Part shown: positions 32,397 through 40,860 of the stretch, piece after piece
Layout of the letters: every line of letters begins with the position of its first letter
How positions within the stretch are numbered: position 1 is the first letter of the stretch
Assembly (NCBI RefSeq): GCF_907164555.1
Contig: NZ_CAJQZC010000011.1
Span: forward strand, 62,001 to 126,000
Direction: 5' to 3'
Source: Paraburkholderia saeva
Lineage (GTDB): Bacteria > Pseudomonadota > Gammaproteobacteria > Burkholderiales > Burkholderiaceae
DNA: 64,000 nt
Notes under the pieces: model-generated
Told to the model about the DNA's origin: nothing
Databases searched by the model: none
What the model saw: the letters and a program-made list of their open reading frames with translations, nothing else
Made by a program: the position numbers and the translations under genes

Positions 32397-33164
32397 TTAG
32401 CTGAACATCAGTGCAGTCAGCAGGAAATCGAGGCCGAGAACGGCGAGCGACCCGTACACGACAGTTTTTGTCGTCGCGCGGGAAACGCCTTCCGGCGTGG
32501 GCTGTGCTTCAAAGCCCTGGAACAGCGCGATGAACGTCACCGCGAAACCGAACACGATACTCTTGATCACGCCATTACCGACATCACGCCACGCATCCAC
32601 GCCAGCCTGCATCTGCGACCAGAACGCCCCGGCATCGACGCCGATCATCAGCACACCCACCACATAGCCGCCGATCACGCCGACCGCGCTGAAAATCGCG
32701 GCCAGCACCGGCATTGCGATGATCCCGGCCCACAGGCGCGGCGCAATGACGACCTTGAGCGGATCGACCGCCATCATTTCCATCGCGGTCAGCTGCTCGC
32801 CCGCTTTCATGAGCCCGATCTCCGCGGTCAGCGACGTGCCCGCGCGCCCGGCGAACAGCAATGCGCTCACCACCGGCCCGAGTTCACGCACGAGCGAAAG
32901 CGCGACGAGGAGCCCCAGCGCCTGCTCGGAGCCGTAACGGTTCAGCGTGTAATAGCCCTGCAATCCCAGCACGAAGCCGACGAAGAGCCCCGACACACCG
33001 ATGATCACCAGCGAATAATTGCCGACGAAGTGAATCTGCTTCGTGACCAGCCGCGGACGGCGCAACAGCGGGAAAAATTCGAGTACGAGACGCAGGAACA
33101 TGCGCGTCGCGTAACCGGCGGTGCCAAGCCCTGCGATTACCGAGCGCCCAATCGCACTGATCAT
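32397..33164 (-). CDS. mlaE: lipid ABC transporter permease MlaE
   Basis: 255 aa, with the MlaE/YrbE features LVVALSLVRELGPVVSALLFAGRAG and EQLTAMEMMAVDPLKVVIAPRL. Five or so membrane helices. Permease of the Mla transporter. The start overlaps the mlaF stop by four bases. Confidence 0.96.
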   Translation of the reverse strand: MISAIGRSVIAGLGTAGYATRMFLRLVLEFFPLLRRPRLVTKQIHFVGNYSLVIIGVSGLFVGFVLGLQGYYTLNRYGSEQALGLLVALSLVRELGPVVSALLFAGRAGTSLTAEIGLMKAGEQLTAMEMMAVDPLKVVIAPRLWAGIIAMPVLAAIFSAVGVIGGYVVGVLMIGVDAGAFWSQMQAGVDAWRDVGNGVIKSIVFGFAVTFIALFQGFEAQPTPEGVSRATTKTVVYGSLAVLGLDFLLTALMFS

Positions 33165-33982
33165 GGCTGACCTCCGCCGATGCCGAAGTCCGCCGCAAGG
33201 GGCGTTGTGCTCGGGTAGTGAAATTTGAACGGGCCATCGGGCGCGCCGTCGATGAACTGGCGCACGGTCGGATCGGTCGACGCGCGCAGCTCCGCAGGTG
33301 TGCCTTCGGCATGCACGCCGCCGTTGGCGAGGAAATAGACGTAGTCGGCGATCGCGAACGATTCGGGCACATCGTGCGTGACGAGAATCGACGTGGCGCC
33401 GAGCGCGTTGTTCAACGCGCGGATCAGGTTCGCCGTGATGCCGAGCGAGATCGGATCGAGTCCGGCGAACGGCTCGTCGTACATCATCAGTTGCGGATCG
33501 AGCGCGATGGCGCGGGCCAGCGCGACGCGACGCGCCATGCCGCCCGAAATCTCCGAAGGCGCGAGGTCACGCGCGCCGCGCAGACCGACGGCGTTGAGCT
33601 TCATCAGCACGAGGTCGCGGACCAGTTCTTCGGGCAGATCGGTGTGTTCGCGCAACGCGAAGGCGACGTTCTCGAACACCGACATGTCGGTGAAGAGCGC
33701 GCCGAACTGAAACAGCATGCCCATCTTGCGGCGCAGGGCGTACAGGCCGTCGCGCGACTGCGCGCCGATGTCCTGCCCCTGGAACAGCACCTGGCCGCGC
33801 GTCGCACGCACGAGGCCGCCGATCAGACGCAGCACCGTGGTCTTGCCGCACCCCGAGCCGCCCATGACTGCAACCACCTGGCCGCGCTGAAAGCGCAGGT
33901 TCAGGCCGGACAGGACGAGCCGGTCGCCATAACCGAAGTCGACGTCGCGAAGCTCGAGGAGGGTCTCGGAAGAGGAAGGCAC
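33161..33982 (-). CDS. mlaF: lipid ABC transporter ATPase MlaF
   Basis: 273 aa. Walker A GGSGCGKTTVLR, signature ISGGMARRVALARA, Walker B LMMYDEPFAGLDP and H-loop THDVPESF all present. Energises the Mla pathway. First gene of mlaFEDACB, with a -10 element at 34021-34026. Confidence 0.97.
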   Translation of the reverse strand: MPSSSETLLELRDVDFGYGDRLVLSGLNLRFQRGQVVAVMGGSGCGKTTVLRLIGGLVRATRGQVLFQGQDIGAQSRDGLYALRRKMGMLFQFGALFTDMSVFENVAFALREHTDLPEELVRDLVLMKLNAVGLRGARDLAPSEISGGMARRVALARAIALDPQLMMYDEPFAGLDPISLGITANLIRALNNALGATSILVTHDVPESFAIADYVYFLANGGVHAEGTPAELRASTDPTVRQFIDGAPDGPFKFHYPSTTPLAADFGIGGGQP

Positions 33983-34020
33983 GAAGCTGACAGTCCTTTT
34001 ACGGGGATACAGAAGGCCGG

Positions 34021-34026
34021 ATTATA
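34021..34026 (-). promoter_or_regulatory. -10 element of the mla operon
   Basis: Minus-strand GCCCTATAATCC has a perfect TATAAT about 40 bases before the mlaF ATG. The -35 region is not recognisable. It is the only good promoter match in the gap between thiE and mlaF. Confidence 0.5.
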
Positions 34027-34084
34027 GGGCCATCGTGAAAAAGCTGCCGTGACGTGCCCTGTCCCCGATAAGGGTATCCCCCAA

Positions 34085-35182
34085 TTATTGCAGAAAGGCG
34101 TGTTGCAGCGCAGAAACAGCCGCAGCCGGGTCCGTGGCGTCCGTGACGGCGCGCACCACCGCGGCGCTGCCCACGCCCGTCGCCACCACGTCAGGCAGCA
34201 CCTGGCCGTCGATGCCGCCAATCGCCACCAGCGGCACGACGCCATCCAGCAGCTGCACGTAGCGCGCGAGACGCGCGAGTCCTTGCGGCGCGGTCGGCAA
34301 TGTTTTGGTCGTGGTCGCGAATACCGCGCCGAACGCGAGATAGCTCGGACGGAAATGCAGCGCAACCAGCATCTCGTAGTAGCCGTGCGTCGACAGGCCG
34401 ACGCGGATGCCCGCAGCGTTCAGTTTTTGAAGGTCGGCAGTGTGGAGGTCTTCCTGACCGAGGTGGACACCGTAAGCGCCCGCGTCGAGCGCGGCCTGCC
34501 AGTGATCGTTGATGAATACCTGCGCATCGTGTTCGCGTCCCGCCGCGACGCTGCGCGCGATGTCGCCCGCGAGGCCGGCGTCAGCGGCCTTGTGGCGCAG
34601 CTGGACGGTCTTCACGCCGAACCCCAGCACGCGTTCGACCCACTTCGCGTCCGGCAGCACGGCATACAGGCCGAGCCGGTCCGGACAGCGCGGGAATGGC
34701 TGCGCCGGCGCCGGCGGCAGACCCGGCACGCGCGGAAAACGCGACAGTTCGACGGGCCACGCATCGGCGCTTGCCGTTTCGTCGCCGTCGCGCCAGGCCA
34801 TCGCGAGCACCAGCGCGTTGTGCGGCTCGAATCCGCAATCGAGGAACGCGGCGAGCGCGGCGATCCAGTCGTCGGAAAGATGGCCTTCGAGCCGGTAACG
34901 CTCGCCGCAAAGGTGCAGCGTGGCCGCGTTGTCGGAGGCTTCGATCACGCCCGCGCCCTGCACCAGCCATTTCGCGACATGTTCGCCGTGATGCTGGAGA
35001 TCGGCGACGATGATGAGGTCGCCGCCGTTCGGCGCGTCCGGCGCGGTCAGGCAGAGGCGCCACGGCGCGTGCGTGGGCGGCCAGTCGCCCAGACGGGCGC
35101 GGATGCGCTCGGCCGCTTCGGTGAGCTCATCGGCTGGCGGCCAGAAGAGGTCCCGTCCCGACAGCGGCAGCGCCTGCGTCAT
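34085..35182 (-). CDS. thiE: thiamine-phosphate synthase with extra N-terminal domain
   Basis: 365 aa, much longer than the usual about 200. Residues about 169-365 are ThiE: GLYAVLPDAKWVERVLGFG, TVQLRHKAA, then FINDHWQAALDAGAYGVHLGQEDL and GVGSAAVVRAVTDA, the pyrophosphate-binding signatures. Residues 1-168 are a separate domain with APDAPNGGDLIIVADLQHH and FEPHNALVLAMAW, which may be a degenerate HMP-P kinase (ThiD-like) part; I cannot prove this. ThiE joins HMP-PP and thiazole phosphate. Overlaps thiG (ATGA), under the TPP riboswitch upstream of thiO. Confidence 0.9.
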   Translation of the reverse strand: MTQALPLSGRDLFWPPADELTEAAERIRARLGDWPPTHAPWRLCLTAPDAPNGGDLIIVADLQHHGEHVAKWLVQGAGVIEASDNAATLHLCGERYRLEGHLSDDWIAALAAFLDCGFEPHNALVLAMAWRDGDETASADAWPVELSRFPRVPGLPPAPAQPFPRCPDRLGLYAVLPDAKWVERVLGFGVKTVQLRHKAADAGLAGDIARSVAAGREHDAQVFINDHWQAALDAGAYGVHLGQEDLHTADLQKLNAAGIRVGLSTHGYYEMLVALHFRPSYLAFGAVFATTTKTLPTAPQGLARLARYVQLLDGVVPLVAIGGIDGQVLPDVVATGVGSAAVVRAVTDATDPAAAVSALQHAFLQ

Positions 35183-36006
35183 GCGGCGCTCCCGTCCTGA
35201 TGCCAGAACGGCATGCCGACGACCGGCGTGCTCGCGTGCGCCGTCTCGCGCTCGGCCATCGGGCCCGCGACGTACGCGCTGCGCCCTGCTTCGACGCCGA
35301 GCGCGAACGCGCGCGCCATCGCTTCGGGATGCGTCGCCTGCGAAACCGCCGTATTGAGCAGCACGCCGTCGAAGCCCCACTCCATCACCTGGCACGCGTG
35401 CGACGGCACGCCGAGCCCGGCATCGACGATCAGCGGCACATCGGGCAGCCGCTCACGCAGCACGCGCAGGCCGTACGGATTTACGACGCCCTTGCCAGTG
35501 CCGATCGGCGCGCCCCACGGCATCAACGCTTCGCAGCCGGCGTCGAGCAGTCGACGGCCGATCACGAGATCTTCCGTGCAGTACGGCAGCACCTTGAAGC
35601 CGTCCTTGATCAGCTGCGCGGCGGCTTCAATCAGACCGACCGGGTCCGGCTGCAGCGTGTAGTCGTCGCCGATCAGTTCGAGCTTGATCCAGTCGGTTTC
35701 GAAGATTTCGCGCGCCATGTGCGCCGTCGTGACCGCCTCGCTGACCGTCTGGCAGCCTGCAGTGTTGGGCAGGAGCGGCACGCCGTGGCGCTTTAGCAGG
35801 TCGAAGAAACCGGTTTGGCCGCCGCCTTCATTCATCTGCCGGCGCAGCGCGACGGTCACCATGCCGGGCCTTGCGGCGTCGATCGAATCCGACAGCGACT
35901 GCAGCGACGGATAGCGCGACGTGCCGAGCAGCACGCGGCTCGCGAAAGCCTGACCGTAGAGCGTGAGTGCGTCGGCGGGTGCGGGAGCGAGGGAAAGCGA
36001 AGTCAT
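35179..36006 (-). CDS. thiG: thiazole synthase ThiG
   Basis: 275 aa TIM-barrel enzyme forming the thiazole ring from DXP, dehydroglycine and ThiS thiocarboxylate. The motifs VLLGTSRYPSLQ, TVALRRQM, IKLELIGDDYTLQPDP and MPWGAPIGTGKGVVNPYGL are clear. Start at 36006; a longer frame exists but adds unlikely residues. Between thiS and thiE. Confidence 0.97.
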   Translation of the reverse strand: MTSLSLAPAPADALTLYGQAFASRVLLGTSRYPSLQSLSDSIDAARPGMVTVALRRQMNEGGGQTGFFDLLKRHGVPLLPNTAGCQTVSEAVTTAHMAREIFETDWIKLELIGDDYTLQPDPVGLIEAAAQLIKDGFKVLPYCTEDLVIGRRLLDAGCEALMPWGAPIGTGKGVVNPYGLRVLRERLPDVPLIVDAGLGVPSHACQVMEWGFDGVLLNTAVSQATHPEAMARAFALGVEAGRSAYVAGPMAERETAHASTPVVGMPFWHQDGSAA

Positions 36007-36091
36007 GTTGAAGTCCTTGCGTCTGACGGATTGCGCGTGCGTCGGGCGTGTTTCTGGGGGCGCCATGGAGGCTGACCGCCGGGTCGCCCGT

Positions 36092-36289
36092 TCAGCCGCC
36101 TGCTACCGGTTGCACGATGTCAAGCCGGTCGCCCGGCTGCAATGCGCGGGCCGCATGCTGCGTGCGCGCGACGAAATCGCCGTTCAGCGCCACCGCGAAG
36201 GGCGGGCGCGCGCCGAAGGCAGACAGCGCGTCGGCAACCGTCGCGCCTTCGGGCAGCGAGAGCGGCTTCTGGTTGATATGTATATCCAT
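36092..36289 (-). CDS. thiS: sulfur carrier protein ThiS
   Basis: 65 aa ubiquitin-like carrier. It ends in the required Gly-Gly (VQPVAGG), the site of adenylation and thiocarboxylate formation. Contains VALNGDFVAR and LQPGDRLDIV. Provides sulfur to ThiG, encoded directly downstream. ATG at 36289. Confidence 0.95.
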   Translation of the reverse strand: MDIHINQKPLSLPEGATVADALSAFGARPPFAVALNGDFVARTQHAARALQPGDRLDIVQPVAGG

Positions 36290-36324
36290 GAGTTCAGCTT
36301 CAGTCAGTGGCAGCGTGGCGTCGT

Positions 36325-37458
36325 TCACACCAGCGCCTGCCGGGTATCCAGGTGAAAAAGCTCGGTCCAGCGCGCGTCGCGACGCCAGTCCTCGAAAGCA
36401 TCGGTATCGGCAATGCGCCCGTCGAGCAGCGCACCGGCGAAGCGCACGGCTTCGTCCGCGACTTCGGGCGCGATCATATAGCCGTGCCGGTACAGGCCGT
36501 TCACGCGCAGCATGCTGGCGCCGTCCCACAGGAGCGCCGGGCGGTGATCCGGCAACGTCGGCCGGCATTGGGAATTCAGCTCCAGAATGCGCGCCTCGCC
36601 GAACCCCGGATGCACCGAAAATGCCGCGCTCAACAACTCCAGCGCCGAGCGCACGGTCACGGGCGACATGTCCTCGCCTTCGATTTCCGTCGCGCCGATG
36701 ACGTACAGATCGTTCTCTTTCGGCGCGATGTAAAGCGGGTAACGCGGATGCAGCAATCGAACAGGACGCGCAAGCGCGATGCCCGGCGCGTGAACCCGCG
36801 CCACTTCGCCGCGAATGCCGCGCAGCGTCGGCAATGCGGGCTTCGCGCCCAGCCCGCGGCAATCGATCGTCACGCGCGCGGGCGGCAGCGCGTGGTCGTC
36901 GACAGGGGTATTCCAGTGCGTTTCGACACCACGTTCAACGAGCCCGGCGGCGAGCGCCGTCAGCACCTGACGGTTGTCGAGCTGGCCTTCGTGCGGTAAC
37001 AGCCAGCCCTGTGTGAAGCGGCCGGCCAGCGCAGGTTCGGCTTCGCCCACCTGGGCGCCCGACAGCTTCACGAAACCGCCTTCGACGAGCTCCGCAGGCG
37101 CGTTCGCCCGCACACGACGCTCGAAGAGCGGCGCTTCGTTACGATCGGAGTGATGCCAGACGACGAGCGTGCCGTTGCGCTGGAAAAACACCGGCTCGGG
37201 CAATTCGGACAGCAGGCGCGGCCACGCAGCAAGCGATGCTTCGCCGAGGCGGGTAATCAGCAACTCGGCGCTGGCAGCTTCGGCGAGCGGCGCGAGCATC
37301 GCGGCCGCCACCCACGCAGCAGCGCCGGTGCCCGCCGCGTCGCCGCGCTCGTACAGCGCCACGCGATGTCCGGCGCCGGCCAGCCGCCACGCGACGAGGC
37401 GTCCGCACAGACCACCGCCGATCACGGCGAAGTCGGGTTCCCGGGCGCGCGCCTTCAT
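36325..37458 (-). CDS. thiO: glycine oxidase ThiO
   Basis: 377 aa FAD-dependent oxidase of the DAO family. The dinucleotide-binding motif VIGGGLCGRLVAWRLAGAG lies at the N-terminus; the C-terminal segment has RVNGLYRHGYMIAPEVADE. In Burkholderia-type thiamine synthesis ThiO makes dehydroglycine for ThiG. It is the first gene after the TPP riboswitch. Confidence 0.92.
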   Translation of the reverse strand: MKARAREPDFAVIGGGLCGRLVAWRLAGAGHRVALYERGDAAGTGAAAWVAAAMLAPLAEAASAELLITRLGEASLAAWPRLLSELPEPVFFQRNGTLVVWHHSDRNEAPLFERRVRANAPAELVEGGFVKLSGAQVGEAEPALAGRFTQGWLLPHEGQLDNRQVLTALAAGLVERGVETHWNTPVDDHALPPARVTIDCRGLGAKPALPTLRGIRGEVARVHAPGIALARPVRLLHPRYPLYIAPKENDLYVIGATEIEGEDMSPVTVRSALELLSAAFSVHPGFGEARILELNSQCRPTLPDHRPALLWDGASMLRVNGLYRHGYMIAPEVADEAVRFAGALLDGRIADTDAFEDWRRDARWTELFHLDTRQALV

Positions 37459-37669
37459 TGCCTCGCTCCCGGCGCGCGGCCAGTCATCAAGGCACGAATG
37501 AAGCTGAACACGAAACTAATAACTGAAGAATGAGCGGTCATCGAATCCTTTCCGTACGGCAAAAAGCGCACGTACCCAAGGACGAAACCGGCGGGCGAGC
37601 CGGCCGGGCGTCACGCACATCCAGTGACGGATGGCGCCCGGCGGGGAGTGGAAGAATTGACAACTTCCG

Positions 37670-37777
37670 GAAACTTCCCGCGCCGGTATTACCCGGATCG
37701 GGTGCGAAGGGTCTCTCTCAGCCTCGCCACAACTCCATGGAAGCCCATGCAGCCCGCACGCGAAGCACCCCTGTTTC
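37670..37777 (-). promoter_or_regulatory. TPP riboswitch (THI element)
   Basis: On the minus strand the aptamer contains GGGGTGC, CTGAGA, ACCCTTCG, ACCCGATCCGGGTAATACC and GCGGGAA, in the order of the thi-box consensus. A closing P1 helix forms from gaaac at the 5' end (37773-37777) and gtttc at the 3' end (37670-37674). The variable P3 arm is longer than average, with an inner hairpin catgg-gctt-ccatg. It should repress thiO-thiS-thiG-thiE when thiamine pyrophosphate is abundant. Between it and thiO a GC-rich region with pairing potential (about 37590-37650) may be the expression platform. Confidence 0.95.
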
Positions 37778-38082
37778 GTCAAAAGTCATTAGACCATAAA
37801 AGCCGCGGCACCCGCAAACCAGCCGGACGCCCGCAATGGCGGCAAATCCGCAGCAAATCAATACGGTCACGGGCACCGGTCTGGCACAATGGCGCGTCAA
37901 CGGGGATGCGCGGTGCGTCACCACAGGTCCTGCCTGCAGGGCTTCTGTCAGCCAGCCGCGCCTTCGATCATTTAAGTTCAGGTTAAGCCAGGGTCGGGAC
38001 AATCCGGCCCCAGAGCGAACGTGCGCGCCTTTCGTCACCGGACGTGCCCGTGCGTAGCGCCATTCCGTTTTAAAGGACGCTT
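37778..38082. other. gene-free stretch between riboswitch and ABC exporter
   Basis: About 300 bases upstream of the riboswitch on one side and of the exporter gene on the other. It should contain the divergent promoters of the thi operon and the exporter. I see no convincing coding frame, repeat or clear promoter hexamer pair in it. Confidence 0.5.
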
Positions 38083-39822
38083 ATGACTGAAAAACCGACA
38101 GGCTCCGCGGATACCGATATCACCGCGTGGGGGCTCATCAAGCCATACTGGGTGTCCGAGGACCGATGGCGCGCGCGAGGCCTGCTCGCACTCGTGATCG
38201 CGATGAACATGACAATGGTTGCGGCCAACGTCTGGTTCAACAGCTGGCAGCGCATCTTCTTCGACGCCATCCAGCAATACAACTACCCCGTCTTCAAGTC
38301 GTCGCTGCTGCAGTTCACCGTCATCGCCATGGCGCTGATCCTGCTCGGTTCGTATCGCACGTACTTCCGGCAGATGCTCGAGTTCCGCTGGCGGCAGTGG
38401 CTCACCACGAAATATCTGCACGACTGGCTCGGCGACCGCGCGTATTACCGGATCGAGCGCGACCGCCTTGCGGACAACCCCGACCAGCGGGTTTCCGTCG
38501 ACCTTCAGGCGCTGGCGAGCGCGACGCTGAACCTGTCGCTCGGCCTGCTCTCGACGACCGTCACGCTCTTCTCGTTCATCGTCATCCTGTGGAATCTGTC
38601 CGGCGCGCTGGCGTTCCACCTGTTCGGCACCGAGTTCAGTATTCCAGGCTATATGGTCTGGGCCGCGCTGGTCTACGCGGCGATCGGTTCGTACGTCACC
38701 CATAAGGTCAACCATCCGCTGGTATCGATCAACTATCAGCAACAGCGCGTGGAAGCAGACTTCCGTTTCTCGCTGATCCGCATCCGTGAAAACGCCGACC
38801 AGATTGCCCTCTATCAGGGCGAGCCCGCCGAAGAACAGGCGCTCAAAGGCGTGTTCGGACACATCCGCGACAACTGGCGCCTGATCATGCGCTTCACGCG
38901 ACGCTTCAACATCGTCGTGATCAGCTATTCGCAGCTGGCGATCGTGTTCCCGTATATCGCCGCCGCGCCGAAGTACTTCTCGAAGAGCATCACGTTCGGC
39001 ATGTACCAGCAGGTGACGGGCGCGTTCGGCACCGTCAGCGATTCGTTCTCGTGGTTCATCAACAATTACGATTCGCTCGCCGAATGGCGCGCTACCGTGA
39101 ACCGTCTGCGGGAATTCCATCGCGTGATGGGCGACCAGCATCTGCGCGAATCGGTATCCGGCGGCACTTATCACGGCGGCATTAACGTGCGCATGACCGA
39201 CACGCGCACGCTCACGATCGACGACCTGCGACTGCAGCATCCGGATGGCACGCCGCTGTCAAACATCGGCTCGTTCGACATCGCACCGAAGTCGCGGTGG
39301 CTCGTGCGGGGTCCGTCGGGTTCGGGCAAGAGCACGTTGATGCGTTCGCTCGCCGGCCTCTGGCCGTTCGGCGAAGGCACGATCGACGCCCCCGCCGGCG
39401 CGAAGCTGATGTTCGTGCCGCAGCGCGCCTATTTGCCGATCGGCACGTTGAAGGCAGCGCTTGCCTATCCGTCCGACGAGTCCGTGTTCACCGACGAGGC
39501 CTGTCGCGAAGTGCTCACGGCGTGCAATCTGCCGGAACTGGCCGACCGTCTCGCGGAAGACGCGCATTGGGAACGCACGCTGTCGCCGGGTGAACAGCAG
39601 CGACTTGCGGCCGCGCGCGTGCTGCTGCAAAAACCGGACTACCTGTTCCTCGACGAAGCCACGAGCGCGCTCGACCCGGACAACGAAACGCTGATCTACA
39701 CCGTGCTCAACGAGCGCCTGCCGGACACAGCGATTGTCAGCGTCGCGCACCGCAAGTCGCTCGAGGCGTTCCACACGCAGACGATCCTCGTCGAGCGCGC
39801 GCTGGAGCGGGCCGCGGCGTGA
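38083..39822 (+). CDS. ABC exporter, fused permease and ATPase (YddA/SbmA-related)
   Basis: 579 aa half transporter. The first about 370 residues are the SbmA/BacA/ABCD-type membrane domain (for example RTYFRQMLEFRWRQWLTTKYLHDWL, EADFRFSLIRIRENADQIALYQGE). The C-terminal ATPase has Walker A GPSGSGKSTLMR, a signature LSPGEQQRLAAARVLL and Walker B YLFLDEATSALD. The YddA family is close to peptide or cobalamin importers and peroxisomal ABCD proteins; the substrate is unknown. The next gene starts within its stop codon. Confidence 0.93.
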   Translation: MTEKPTGSADTDITAWGLIKPYWVSEDRWRARGLLALVIAMNMTMVAANVWFNSWQRIFFDAIQQYNYPVFKSSLLQFTVIAMALILLGSYRTYFRQMLEFRWRQWLTTKYLHDWLGDRAYYRIERDRLADNPDQRVSVDLQALASATLNLSLGLLSTTVTLFSFIVILWNLSGALAFHLFGTEFSIPGYMVWAALVYAAIGSYVTHKVNHPLVSINYQQQRVEADFRFSLIRIRENADQIALYQGEPAEEQALKGVFGHIRDNWRLIMRFTRRFNIVVISYSQLAIVFPYIAAAPKYFSKSITFGMYQQVTGAFGTVSDSFSWFINNYDSLAEWRATVNRLREFHRVMGDQHLRESVSGGTYHGGINVRMTDTRTLTIDDLRLQHPDGTPLSNIGSFDIAPKSRWLVRGPSGSGKSTLMRSLAGLWPFGEGTIDAPAGAKLMFVPQRAYLPIGTLKAALAYPSDESVFTDEACREVLTACNLPELADRLAEDAHWERTLSPGEQQRLAAARVLLQKPDYLFLDEATSALDPDNETLIYTVLNERLPDTAIVSVAHRKSLEAFHTQTILVERALERAAA

Positions 39823-40592
39823 GCACCGCATCGTTCGACCGTGTCGTGCTGATCACCGGTGCCGGGTCCGGCATCGGCGCCGCGCTCGCTCGACGCATCG
39901 CCGCGCCACGCGTTGCGTTGATGCTGCATGCGCGTGGTGCGGATGCAGCGTCGCGCGCACGGCTGGACGCGGTCGCCGCCGACTGCACGTCGAACGGTGC
40001 GAACTGCGCGACCGTGTATGGCGATCTCATCGAACGCGGTGCCGCGGAACATGCGGTGCACCAGACGCTCGCAACGTTCGGCGCGCTCGATCAACTCGTC
40101 GCAAACGCGGGCCACGCACAACGGCAGACGCTCGGCTCGCTCGATGCCGACGCGCTCGCCGCGGCGTTCGCCGCAATGCCCGGCGCGTTCGCTGCGCTCG
40201 TCAAACGCGCAACGTCTGCGCTCGAGACGTCGAACCATGGACGCGTCGTTGCCGTGAGTTCGTTCGTCGCGCATCGCTATCGCGCGGACGCGCCGTTCGC
40301 CGCGACGGCGGCGGCGAAGGCCGCCGTCGAATCGCTGGCGAGAACGGCAGCAGCCGAACTCGCGCCGCATGGCGTGACCGTCAATTGCGTCGCGCCCGGG
40401 TTCACCCGCAAGGAGCGCGGGCCGAGCGCCGACAACGCATCCGCATGGACCCGCGCCACCGAAGCGACACCGCTGGGCCACGTCGCTGAACCCGCGGATA
40501 TCGCGGCGCTGATCGCGTTTCTGCTGTCGGACGAGGCCAGGCATATCACCGGCCAGGTGATTCACGTCGACGGCGGACTGACGCTTGGCTAG
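39819..40592 (+). CDS. short-chain dehydrogenase/reductase family protein, catalytic Tyr absent
   Basis: 257 aa. Cofactor motif VLITGAGSGIGAALA, structural NAG (residues 96-98), catalytic serine in AVSSFVA and a family-typical C-terminus with GQVIHVDGGL. The active-site pattern YxxxK should read Y...K, but here Thr163 is followed by Lys167 (AATAAAKAAVESL), so the tyrosine is missing; Tyr154 nearby is not in the correct place. Hence either a different mechanism or a non-catalytic protein. GTG start overlapping the exporter gene stop, so co-translated. Confidence 0.88.
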   Translation: MSTASFDRVVLITGAGSGIGAALARRIAAPRVALMLHARGADAASRARLDAVAADCTSNGANCATVYGDLIERGAAEHAVHQTLATFGALDQLVANAGHAQRQTLGSLDADALAAAFAAMPGAFAALVKRATSALETSNHGRVVAVSSFVAHRYRADAPFAATAAAKAAVESLARTAAAELAPHGVTVNCVAPGFTRKERGPSADNASAWTRATEATPLGHVAEPADIAALIAFLLSDEARHITGQVIHVDGGLTLG

Positions 40593-40860
40593 CAACCGCC
40601 GCCGCGGCCTCGCCCTGTTGCAATGACCGGTTTGCCCTTCCTGTTGCACCCACAACCTTATTGATCTCCGCTGGTTCGACGCCCGGACGCGCCGTAAAAT
40701 ACGGCCGATCCGCGGTTCGCCCGACGAACTGCGCCCGACAGCACAGCAACCATCTTGCATGGCACCAGAGTCAGCGCTCTGCATGGGACCGGCATAACGC
40801 GCCAATGCGGAACGCCGTTCGACAGCTGATGCGCGAACGCTGATCGACAGAGGAGACACA

